From: Gamsiella multidivaricata
Lineage: Eukaryota > Mortierellomycota > Mortierellomycetes > Mortierellales > Mortierellaceae
Reading direction: 5' to 3'
Length of the DNA stretch: 64,000 nucleotides
Assembly (NCBI RefSeq): GCF_025024155.1
Contig: NW_026251737.1
Location: forward strand, 124,001 to 188,000
A program made the position numbers and the translations under genes. How positions within the stretch are numbered: the stretch's first letter is position 1; every line of letters starts with the position of its first letter. Shown piece by piece: positions 26,313 through 36,534 of this stretch. The notes under the pieces were generated by a model, which was given only the letters and a program-made list of their open reading frames with translations, did not search any database and was not told the origin of the DNA.

Positions 26313-26611
26313 ATGCACGCCTTCAACACGATCTCGCTCCAAGTCCTTTACGTGATGGTTCTGTTTACTCTTAGTAATACCACCTCTGTCACCGCAGTGA
26401 AAGGTAAGTCCGGGAGTCCGTCCGTTTATTACCAACGTTCCAATGTTTCTCAAAGCCTAAAATTCGGTTCCTAACCGCGCTCGACGATCCTGTGCAAGGC
26501 TGCTTTTATACCCAAGTTGCTTGTGAGCCCCCCGAAGAACGCGTATTCGTCCCACCTTGGGAAGCGGGCAACGTCTGTGGGTACTACAAGTGTCGTAAGC
26601 GTCGCTACTAA
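26313..26611 (+). CDS. Small secreted cysteine-containing protein 2
   Basis: Two exons (26313-26403 and 26499-26611), joined in phase 1, give 67 residues. Exon 1 encodes a signal peptide (LQVLYVMVLFTLSNTTSVTA). The mature part has four cysteines (GCFYTQVACEPPEE...GNVCGYYKCRKRRY) and a basic end. It shares the layout of its upstream neighbour: signal peptide exon, phase-1 intron just after the cleavage region, short second exon. The cysteine pattern differs, so common origin is possible but not shown. The function is unknown. Confidence 0.7.
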
Positions 26612-26883
26612 ATGCGTGTCGACGTCGCCCTGGATATGTCTAGCAAGGAAATGAGGAAAAGTCTTGACCGCTGTAAGACCTTTATCCCGTCAGAAGATGC
26701 AACATAGTTTAGCAAGCAATAAAAATTTACTTTGAATGAGATATTCGAAATGGTCTTTATTCCTTTGCAAATGAGCTAAAAGAATGTCGCCCTAGTCAAT
26801 AGATTGCAGCTTCCATACTGGCGCCCTCAAAGAATCCAGAATGACCCCCTTCTTTTTTTTCTTTTTTTTCTTTTTTTCTTTTT

Positions 26884-28271
26884 TTACATGGCTGCAATTG
26901 CTTCAAGGTGCGCGCTGGGAACGTCATTCGCCTGTTGCTGCTGCTCAAACTCCTGGTCATGTTCCTGCTGTCCTTCCAGTCCAGTATCTCCCAGGGTTTC
27001 GATCACCTCCTCCAGTACTGAGAGAATGTTCTTGGGCGGCTCAAATTCCTCCACACCAATCTCCTGCTCCTTTCCTTCTTCCGGTTCCTGTTCCGCTGGG
27101 ATGGAACCATCGAATGAATTCTCGCTAGTCTGATAGAACTGTACAATGTTGATCTCCTTTGCAATCTTGGACTAAACCACACAAATATTGGTAATAAAAG
27201 TAAAAATAGGGGGTGGCAAAAATTAGTGGTGTGAATGGGCATGGGCGCAAGAACATCAAAGGATTGTTCACATACCTGAGCCTGTTCGCGGAACGTCAGC
27301 TTCTCGCTAAAGACTCGCAAGTTACCTCCCTGTGGGACGTGGCTCGCAAACTCAAGGCTGTTGACCTTGGATTTAACCTTCGAGTAATCCACCTTCTTCG
27401 ACGGCGGGATCTTGAACGATGACCGACGACCAGGACTCGTGGGCGCTCCATTGCTGGTCGAGGAGGTCGAGGATCTGCCGCTCGGGGACTGTGACCGGGG
27501 CGACAGGGCTTCACCATTGCCTTCGTCACTGGACGCCCGACTGCTAGAACGACCTCGACCGACATATGAGATGTTGTCGAAGGAGCCGACCTTGGCTTTA
27601 ACATGATCAAGCTGGAGCTTTTGCGTGGGAATGATGTGTTTCGACAGGCGACGAGCAGGGCTAGCCGGGGACATGGGCGGACTGGACACAACAGGCATGG
27701 AGCTCCTACGCGACTGCGGCAGAGACATCGGCTTCGGTGTTGTGGAGAGGCTCACGTTCGAAGAGCTACGCGAAGTCGACGAGAGCGGCTTTGCTGAGGA
27801 GAAAGCGGACCTCAAAGAGGAGGACGAGATACTAGTCGTGACAACGAAGGGTCGTTTGGGCGCAGCCGTTTTAGCCGTCGGTGCTGCTACAGATGTGGGA
27901 GTGGCAGAGCCAGGAGAAGTCTCCGAGGTATTCGAGGCATCGGCGACTTTTGCGGCAGGGGTGGGCAGAGCTAATTTCGCATCGACCTTGGACTTGATAT
28001 GCGAAAAGTCCTGTTTGAACGACTGGATTTTCTTCTCCGACGGCTTGGGCTTGTAATGAATAGCTTCCAGCGAGCCAACCTTGGACTGGACGTTTGAGAA
28101 ACGTCTGTTCGTCGGCAGTGTGGGCCTTGGGGTTGGCGAGGTCGGCGAGGTCGGCGAGGTCGGCGAGACGACGCTTGTGGAGCGCACGTCGCGGGTTGTG
28201 GTCGTGGCCTTGCGCTCGACCTTCACATGAGGTGGCGAGACGGTTTGAGGTGATGTAGAGACGGTGGTCAT
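26884..28271 (-). CDS. Tau/MAP2/MAP4-type tubulin-binding repeat protein
   Basis: Two exons (28271-27276 and 27171-26884) give 427 residues. The protein is Ser/Pro/Lys-rich and mostly disordered, except for repeats that closely follow the microtubule-binding repeat of tau, MAP2 and MAP4: NVQSKVGSLEAIHYKP (60-75), HIKSKVDAKLALP (91-103), HVKAKVGSFDNISYVGRG (223-240) and KVKSKVNSLEFASHVPQGG (298-316). The last runs into NLRVFSEKLTFREQAQSKI, matching the tau repeat end (KLTFRE-A). The intron cuts this last motif and its removal restores it. Spacers carry many SP/SPTSP sites, likely phosphorylation targets. The C-terminal 90 residues are acidic and Gln-rich, unlike tau. Predicted role: binding and stabilising microtubules, controlled by phosphorylation. 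The unit number and order are seen; the function follows from the family. Confidence 0.85.
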
Positions 28272-31200
28272 GAGGAATCGTTGGCGAGCGAGCGAGAGAG
28301 AAGAATGAGAGATGTGATGTTGGTTGATCCAGCGGCGGTCAAAAAGGTCGATGAGGGGCGCGTCTGTCGTTGTTCGTTTTGTTCGCTTGTCGATTCGCTA
28401 CCACGCTGTGGACGATGGCAGGGGCGGCGTATGTTTTGGGAAGGATGTGTGATATCCTGACAAAGAACGCCTTTTACGAGCGGAGGAATGGAGAGGGGAG
28501 TGTGGTCAAAGGGAGAGGGAGGAGAGGAGTGTTTGGGCGTATACATTCACTCGGACCCTCTCTGCTACACCGTACCCGCACTTTCCCCCATCGCCCCATG
28601 CGATATAATCATTTGCAATCGTGTTTATGTCCCTGTCCGCATCACGATCGCAACAAGGCACAAAGGGGCAATGGCTCTTTCTCATAGCCCTGTGCAAGCG
28701 TCATCTTGATTGCAATTGAAGCTTAAGAGCCGATGCTCGTGGCAAACAAACTAGCACGTTTGCGCGCATGAAAAGGAAGGGCAAGACCGCAATAGACTAC
28801 ACATACAACTGCATTTTCTGCACGGAATAAACGGTTGCTCGGGAAATGAATACGATAGAAACAACAACGTGAGAGGATGTGGAAGAGAAGGGAACGGGAG
28901 GGGAGAGCACAGGGCAGCGCGCATGCTGACTGGCAGGGAACAACTCTTCCCGCCGGAGAATTGCTGGTCTTCATGGGAACAAAAGCTTGTATGGGTAAAA
29001 CAGACATCAGCAATTTCCATCCGAACCTCCTTTGTCCTGCTGTTGCCGTAGCTGTTAACTACACGTCGCTGCTCTCCTGAACAAAGCGCCCTTTCAACGC
29101 GATGTGGCATGCCACACCCCTTCCTTGAAGGAGTTCAATGCACCTTGGTCTGTCCAATGACGTAATCAAGCGGATCCAGGGGCCCCATGCCCTGTGCCCC
29201 GTGTCTAAGGGCTGCGACTTTCTGGTTCCTGGCGGCTAACATTGGGGGAGGGTCCAAGTGGCGCGTTTGGGAACATGACTCCAATGCTCCAGAAGAGAGC
29301 CTTCCTCCAAATCACAATTGTGAGCACCTGCGACGGCGACCTGCAAAAGATTTATTCCAAATAGACATTCATAGTCCATATGCCATGAGCATATCAGACC
29401 CTGTAGACAGCCAGCTGGCCGCTGACCGTTCGGCGAATCCCTCGGAAGATGAATCTAAGGCGTTGGCTTTTTCTGACGGACTCAAAGGGTATGATTATGC
29501 AATATGTACAAGGCATCGCCTTCATCCTTCGTGTGGACTATGAACCTGTCTTGTAGTCTACCCACACCGGCGCTAACCAGGGCCGTGTACCGTGTACTGC
29601 GTTCGCCATACATCTCTATTTATGATGTGCACAAAGCACGGTGCTGAGACTGCTGCGACACCCATGCATGGTGACTTTCGTCCCCCCCGAGGAGTATTTC
29701 TTACCTATCAAATCAGAAGCACGACAAATTCACTACGCCCCTCGCTCATGCATCTCCTCGGATAACAGGACTATGGCTGTCAGAGTATGCTATTTTCATC
29801 ACCATTTGGCCGTAATCAGGGTATCCTTGGACGATAAACCGGAAGGTATATAGCGAATTCTGTCATGAACAACGCTCAGGAACATGCAGTCGGTCAAATT
29901 GCATATTATCGTATTGTCGATTGCTGCAATATGAATAAGCGTCGATCCCAGCCCGATCAACAACGAGGAGTATTCAAAATGATCGATGCCACCATTATGC
30001 GTGTTACTGGGCTTTGCCACATTTTTGATATAAGAATAGACACTATATGTATCGTATGAAGTAAGGTCTCTGCCTGGCCAGACTTATGGCAACGCGATGT
30101 TGTGTTGATTGGTTCGAAGTTTGGTGATTGTTAGAAAACCTTAGGATAAGCCCGAAAGCGTGAGCGAAAACACTATCTAAAGCAGGCCTGACAGGACTCG
30201 ACTTGAACATGGGAGAGACCAATGCATAAAAACACCACCAGTAAGACCAGTAAAACATGGACAACTTGTCCTTTAGTAGAGTTTCTTTTATTTTCGGTGC
30301 TGATCTCAGCAAGTTTTTTTTGGCCCCCCGATTTACGTTTCGAGAACGTCAAACAGTGCATCGAATGTGTGGGCTCGACGGGTCTCATGAATCAGAACGC
30401 GCGATGGCGATACGAGCAGCCCCTAACGATTCAGTCTCCACATCCGAGTATCAGATGGGAGGAATGATCTCCTCGGACGCCTTTTAGGTATGCACGTAAA
30501 AGCCATTTTTGAGGGTGTTTATTTGAATACCCTCAATTTTTGAGAGGGAATGTCATAGAGATATGTGCGCGATCCTCAGAAAATTCTCGTGAAACGATAG
30601 TGAGGATGGTGGCCGACAAATATGCTTCAGATCCAGACAATGGTTGTGGTGCCCCAGGTGAGCGCTATTTGGATAAACGAATGGTTGTGAGAGAAGAACC
30701 TATTTTTTTGTTATGTCTGGGTGTGGATGCACGGATGTGCGTCGATTTCCGCGGAAGAACGTTAAATTCATTAGGCCCGGCTCTCGTATTTCATGTCCCT
30801 GGAGACATGGCTTACAAAAAATAGGCCATGACAATCACACCCGTGCTGCATTCCCAAGGTCGCGACAGCAACAAAGACGCAGCGAACAGCCCTGGAAGCA
30901 GAGCAGGCAAAGTCATTTCCTTCGCATTTCTGCACGGCACCCCGCACTTCCACTTCTTTCTCTTTCGTTATCTCGCTCCCCTTCGCATTTTATCCCTCTG
31001 ACCCCTCTCGATTTCCAAACTGGGCTGGCGGCACCATTCCAGGCAGCAGCAAGCATCCTTCAACAGATAAATAGGCCACTATTGTCACCATCGCCCCAGG
31101 CTGTACCACACTTCAGATCTCACTCTTCGACCTCTTTACTTGCAACCAAACCCCCTACCCTCGCTACTTCTCGGCAAAGTTTCATCCGTTCAACACAGCG

Positions 31201-31320
31201 CCCTCCCTCCCCCACCGTCATCGCCCTCGCCTACATATACATTTTCCACCCCATCCCAAACATCCACTCCCTCTCTTCTCACTTCTACGACTCCACCACT
31301 AGTTTCTTTTTTCCGAAAAA
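28272..31320. other. 3-kb region without a supportable gene
   Basis: This lies between the divergent tau-like gene and the Ser/Pro-rich ORF. It contains many short overlapping frames, none with a domain, signal peptide plus consistent splicing, or repeat. No tRNA-like cloverleaf could be closed by eye. The last 400 bases are CT-rich and probably the leader of the next gene. Confidence 0.45.
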
Positions 31321-32229
31321 ATGGATCTTCCTCAACGATACAAGGGCCACTGCTCGACTTCACCTTGCAGGTCAGCATTTGACAGTGCAACTCTTAAACC
31401 GTTTTCACAAAGAAGATCGTCGTCCTCTTCCTGGACAAGCAGTAACACCATCTCTTCCTTTCATTCCCCCATACCCTCCGGCTCCGTCACTAGCCCTGTG
31501 ATGCCTTCAAGCTGTCGAGATCCCCTTCGCAATATTCACCACAGCCCCAAAATAACTAAGACTACTCACCATCAACGTTCAGCGCCATACAATCGTCATG
31601 GCAACCGTATTCGTTCAACTAGCCCATACACTGACTGGGGTCAGTCCCCAGCCAGCGCGCCTTTCCATCACACCTCAGCTAATGCTGAAGACATGACACC
31701 ACACGATCGACAGTATCACCGCCAATTATCACCTACCCATACAAGACTGCGTTCATGTTCACCGCCCTCACCAGCGGCGCGATCTTCATCTGGTCCTCGG
31801 AGCTCATCTGGTGCTCAAGGTCCGCGGAGTAATGACCGACTTCCTTCTCTTTTTGCTCAGTTGAAGGCCAAACTTGAAGCACCTAGAAGACCAATCATCA
31901 CCACTATCTACACCTCTCCCCTCTCACCTAGTAGCACATACCTTTCGTCCTCACAAGACGGTTATCCACACTCAGCTACACCCCTTTCTCCCCTGCATCC
32001 TTATCAGCCCATTCAGGACGACGATCCCTATACAGGTAGCCAGCCATGGCCGCCATTGGCGTCTAGTCCTCCTCCGACTCTTTTTGGTACACCATGCTCT
32101 GCTGCCAGTCAGCGAGCGTACCTGAATCATAATCCGGACGTTGAGAAGAGTTTTCGGCGGCTTCAACTTGAAGATAATGGCCGAGTCGAGCACCGCACAA
32201 TAGGTAATGCCAATACTACAAACAAATAG
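31321..32229 (+). CDS. Ser/Pro-rich hypothetical protein
   Basis: One open frame of 302 residues starts at an ATG after a long CT-rich leader. It is rich in Ser, Pro, His and Thr, with SPxR-type sites (RSTSPYTDWG, LRSCSPPSP) and a short conserved-looking stretch RLPSLFAQLKAKLEAPRRP. It has no membrane segment or recognisable domain. Composition suggests a disordered regulatory protein. A GTAATG near 32205 could be a splice donor linking it to the cyclin gene 0.6 kb downstream, whose own start is uncertain; this alternative cannot be excluded. Confidence 0.45.
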   Translation: MDLPQRYKGHCSTSPCRSAFDSATLKPFSQRRSSSSSWTSSNTISSFHSPIPSGSVTSPVMPSSCRDPLRNIHHSPKITKTTHHQRSAPYNRHGNRIRSTSPYTDWGQSPASAPFHHTSANAEDMTPHDRQYHRQLSPTHTRLRSCSPPSPAARSSSGPRSSSGAQGPRSNDRLPSLFAQLKAKLEAPRRPIITTIYTSPLSPSSTYLSSSQDGYPHSATPLSPLHPYQPIQDDDPYTGSQPWPPLASSPPPTLFGTPCSAASQRAYLNHNPDVEKSFRRLQLEDNGRVEHRTIGNANTTNK

Positions 32230-32825
32230 CGAGCGTATGGTTCTTCAAAAATGTCAGGTAGTTAAATTGCATGTGTGTTGGAGTCTATCTCTGTGTGTAG
32301 ACGCGGCTGTCTTTGACAAATTTACACGAAGTGTTTATGTTTGATATCTGAGCATTTTATCCATCCATTGATTGATCCATCGCCCGCATCCCAGGCTCGG
32401 AATGCATTACTATGTTCTTGCCTGAGAGACATGCAAGAACAAAACAATATATCATCCTAAACAAAGCACCACTCTTTTTTTTTTTTTTTCTTTTTTGCAC
32501 CTCAGCCCTGAGGGACTTTGCGCATTTTTTTCTTCTGCTTCTCTGTCCCACCTCACTCAACTTACTTTTTCATGGAGGCGTCCCCGCCCTAGATCTATTT
32601 TGGATTAAAACTCCCATTGCATGTCTTGGGGGAGGGGAAGGGGAGGACGTGGGCTGTGCGATAACAGGGCAATTTTTTTTTTTTCGATTTATGTACTTTG
32701 GCCCTTCGGTACCTATTGCGCCTCCACATATCGACTGTTTTGGCCACGATTTCGATCGCCTTGGAGTTGATTGTTAGTACTCCAAATACTTGAAAGTAAT
32801 TTCCAGATGTACTAACAAAGTCGTC

Positions 32826-34693
32826 ATGGCGCGTACCCCTCTCCCCCCCCCCCTGCGAACCATCATTCTATTGTTAGCGTTCTCGACCCACCTGACCATC
32901 TCGCGCTGGGAACCGAGCAGTGCGTCATCAACGAGCACAAGTTCCGCGGGGTCGACTGCGCCTGTTGCGGAAGATGCAAGAGTCGAAGCAGGAAAATCGC
33001 GATCTGACATCAGCACGGGTTCATTCCGAGGATCCATCACGAGCCCTGCACAGAGTCCCCGATCAATTTCATACCCGTCTTCGCCGCGTTCGCCCAGCTC
33101 ACCGAAACAGCAGAAGCAACAACAGCAGCAGCAAATGCAGCAAATGCAGCAGGGGCAAGAGAATGACCTCGTGTATGCGACGCGTCTTTTGTCGCTGGCT
33201 AATTATATCCGGCACATCATCTCACTCAGCTCCGGGAATAATCCGCTCCATTCGCAACTGACAATGGCACAACAGCAGCAGCAGCGGCAGCAGCAGAAGA
33301 TTCAAGATTGCAGGCCTATGCCATTCGTCTCGAACACTCAGTTCAGCAATGAGGTTCACGAGGGCCCAGGCTCGCTGCCTTCCCCACTCTCCGCAGGGCC
33401 TGGACCGATCAAGTCGGGCTCGCTTTCAACGAGGAGACATCGTTATGCCTCGGAGTATCATGATCATCAGACACGTCGGCATTTGCATCATCAGCAGCAG
33501 CAACAACAACAGGCCCAGAATTTGACTCAGGGGCGATACGAGACTGAACACCAACTGCCGAAACCACTATCATCACAAGGGCAGCCGCAGAACACGCTTT
33601 TAGAACCGTCAGGAACGCAGGCCCATCGACTGCCAAGCCCTATCTCGCCTACATTCGTTTCTGGTCGCCGCCTCTCTCAGCAGCAGCAGCAGCAGCAGCA
33701 GCACAATATTAGTCCAGTATCGCCTCGAAATGTTACCGGTGTATTTTCGCCGCTGCTCAAGGTTCCGTTCCCAAACCTCACACTCACATTAGCACTCATT
33801 TACGTGGACAGACTGAAGGCCGTAAGTGAACCGATGGTGCCCGTTTTTATTAGGCCGCAAAGTCTTTGACCGCATCGCATCTCGCTCACTCAATGTATTC
33901 CTATATCTGAACTTTATTTCAATAGAAATATCCTGAGGCAAAGGGCGAAGCAGGATGTTCGCATCGACTGTTTTTGGTGGCATACATCATTGCTGAGAAA
34001 TACCGCTGCAGCGTCGAATTGGCAACACTGTTGCAGGAACACCATAATCATCTCACCGAGCTCGAACTTCGGGGACGCGACCAAAGCCATACTTCGTCGC
34101 TCGAGAACACGACTGGCCCTGAGCTGGATGATGCGATTGAGGAAAGAATATTGAAGGTTCAATCCAACGCGGAGCTCATCTTCTCGAACCACGAATGGGT
34201 CAGGTTGCTGAACCTTGGATCGTTCTTTCGTCCACCGCCTGCTCCCACGGCCTCGATGCCTTCTTCCGCGGCTAAAGCCACCGCGGGAAATATGGCGGGT
34301 GTAGCGAGGACGTCGCCGGCCCAGCCCATGGTCCGCTCTATGCCTTGTCCTTCAGGGTCTATTGAATCCGAGCCTTTGCCCTTGCCTATCCAGTCATCGC
34401 CTGCAGTAGCAGTGCCTGGTGACACAAACACCGTTACCGCCGCAAACCATAACTCTGTCAAGAACGCGTCTTTGCCTTCGCCCGCGCCCTCGTCTGCGGG
34501 CACACAGGGCGGCACGCCAATGCCAACACCAAAGGCATTGCCACTGCAGGTGCCGCAGACCTCGATTCTGCAGGTGGAAGATCTCGATCGGATGGAGACT
34601 GAGTTCTTGACGTTTTTAGACTTTGATCTCTCGACGCGTGGTCAAGATCTTGACACCTGTTGGAATCTCCTCGTAGGAAACATACAGATTTAA
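32826..34693 (+). CDS. Pho80/Pcl-type cyclin with split cyclin box
   Basis: Two exons (32826-33821, 33926-34693) give about 587 residues if the ATG at 32826 is right. The first 310 residues are disordered, with several poly-Gln runs (CAG/CAA mixed, at about 33115, 33270, 33495 and 33680) and SP sites. The PHO85-cyclin fold then begins: FPNLTLTLALIYVDRLKA, then KYPEAKGEAGCSHRLFLVAYIIAEKYRCS across the splice, then IFSNHEWVRLLNLGSFF (near 433). The last part of the fold, LQVEDLDRMETEFLTFLDFDL, appears only at about 548, after an insert of about 110 Ala/Pro/Ser residues. A smaller acidic insert of about 45 residues precedes SNHEW. Such cyclins activate the CDK Pho85 in phosphate sensing, polarity or cycle control. 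The N-terminus is weakly supported; upstream exons may exist. Confidence 0.75.
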
Positions 34694-35278
34694 GGGAGAA
34701 TCAAACAACCCCGACGCCCAAACAACAACAACGGCCTGTACCCCTTACCCTAGCCCGTCTCTTTTATTTATTTTTTTCCTAATATTTTAATGATGTATAG
34801 TTTGTACGAAACGACCTAGATGTAATGAACTACGATAGTATATTCTTTCGAAACCCTATGAACACGGGGATTTGTCTTTGTTTCCTTGCGTCTTTAGGTT
34901 GCATAATGATGGTGGGAGAGTATGCAGTTTTGGGCTGAGCAGAGCTGGGCTGGACTGGGCTACGGCTGGTTCTAGAAGGTCATTCCGTTGCCCCCGCCCC
35001 TCCTCTCCCCTTTCCCTCATGCTGACGGATCCTTTTCTTGACCTTTAAGGGCTATCCTTCGAAGAAGAAGTGTTATAGTCATCCTTGCATGCCTTTTTTT
35101 TTTCTTTTCTTTTCCATTGAATATAGGACAAAAAAAATGAGAACGGCACATGGTATCATTTCTTATGTAATTTATCCGCGTCGGTTTTTTTTTTATGACA
35201 GGTCTCTGCTTCCGCACGTTTTTATCATGTCTGTCATCCATTCTTATTTCTGATTGAATGCGCACATATTTGTTAAAA

Positions 35279-35345
35279 AAAATAATAACAATAACAATAA
35301 CAATAACAATAACAATAACAATAACAATAACAACAACGATAACAG
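35279..35345. repeat. (ATAACA)n hexanucleotide microsatellite
   Basis: About ten units of ATAACA, slightly degenerate at both ends, lie in the spacer between convergent genes. Another short ATAACAATAACA run occurs near 35410. Confidence 0.9.
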
Positions 35346-35511
35346 CAATTTGATGTTGTCATGCAGCATGGGGGTCATGAGGAGAAAAATGGAATAATAA
35401 TAGTAATGATAACAATAACACACGTTCGTCTAGGGCCATGAACGGCCTCAAAACAAGAACTGAGCTTAGAGACCTATGCTTCCTCTCTCGTTCTCTCTCT
35501 CTTTCACTGCG

Positions 35512-35570
35512 ACACATATACACACACACACATATACTCTCACACACACATACACACACACACACACATC
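35512..35570. repeat. (CA)n microsatellite with interruptions
   Basis: CA dinucleotides alternate with CATATA interruptions. It is preceded by a CT-rich stretch (35480-35505) and followed by a five-unit AATC repeat at about 35596-35617. Confidence 0.9.
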
Positions 35571-36534
35571 CTTTTCTGCTCACCATGTGCCTTTAAATCA
35601 ATCAATCAATCAATCAAAGATGAAAAGAAAAGATGCATGAAGGCTCTTTGTCAAGCGTGGGACAGTGCAAAGAACTGATTCTCCCGCTCCTATCATTTTC
35701 ACGCGTTTCCTATGCCAACTATGACCGCATGCATAGACTACCCACACGCCCATGTCACTTTTTCCTTCTCCCAAGTAGATCTTTGTCTGCCTTTCCGCGT
35801 TAGTTTGAATCGACCAAAGTCCGTCTTTCTTTATGCACGATTGTGGAACAGAAAAAAAAAAGTCCTTGGGAGTCCGCGGAGGTAATATTACAGTGTTCTT
35901 TCGACCCGAACAATTCTCTCTAATCTCAAGATGCCCATCGCGTTTTTTATTCGATGTCATCTTGTATGCATCGTTATGTCGTACACATCTGAGAGCGCGA
36001 TAGGGCCGTTCCTAGGACACTGCGCCCACTTGAAGATCAACTGCGACACCGAAAAAGTTGTTTCCAGACTATTTGAGTGAGCGGACAAAAATCTTAAGAC
36101 TTCAGACATCATCGATCGTTCTTCCTAGCTGCAAAATCGTCGAATAATCATATAGGAAATTTTTCATTGTTCGCGTTCAAACACAATGTTTCGCCAACTG
36201 AATTTTCTTTTTTCTTTTTTCTTTTTATTAGGTTGAGGGCAAGATGAAAAACATATTGGACCAGAAGTAGTACAGAAGGGACAAAAGATGAGAAAAAAGA
36301 TAGACTAGTGGTATAATATTTTACAGAGTAAAATGAAAAAAGAAGCGGATGCAGACGAAAGAAATGAAGCGCAACGAATCAAGTCAATCAAAGAAAAAAA
36401 AAAAAAAAAAGGCAGAAGAAAAACATCTAAATGGCAGCGAACTAAATAAAAAAAAATACCGACGACAATCCTCCAGGGGTTCCAAGATACAACAAAACAT
36501 CATCCTATATGAGGACCACTCCCAGCCCTCACGT

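Larger units (their letters stand above)
34694..36534. other. Convergent 3' regions, microsatellite-rich
   Basis: This lies between the 3' ends of the cyclin gene (+) and the 7TM-RGS gene (-). It contains several microsatellites listed separately and poly-A/T runs. No gene was seen. Confidence 0.55.

Noticed and set aside
27625..28056. Open frame of 143 codons on the plus strand within the tau-like gene
   Set aside because: It is antisense to the repeat-bearing exon and reflects the codon composition of the minus-strand gene.
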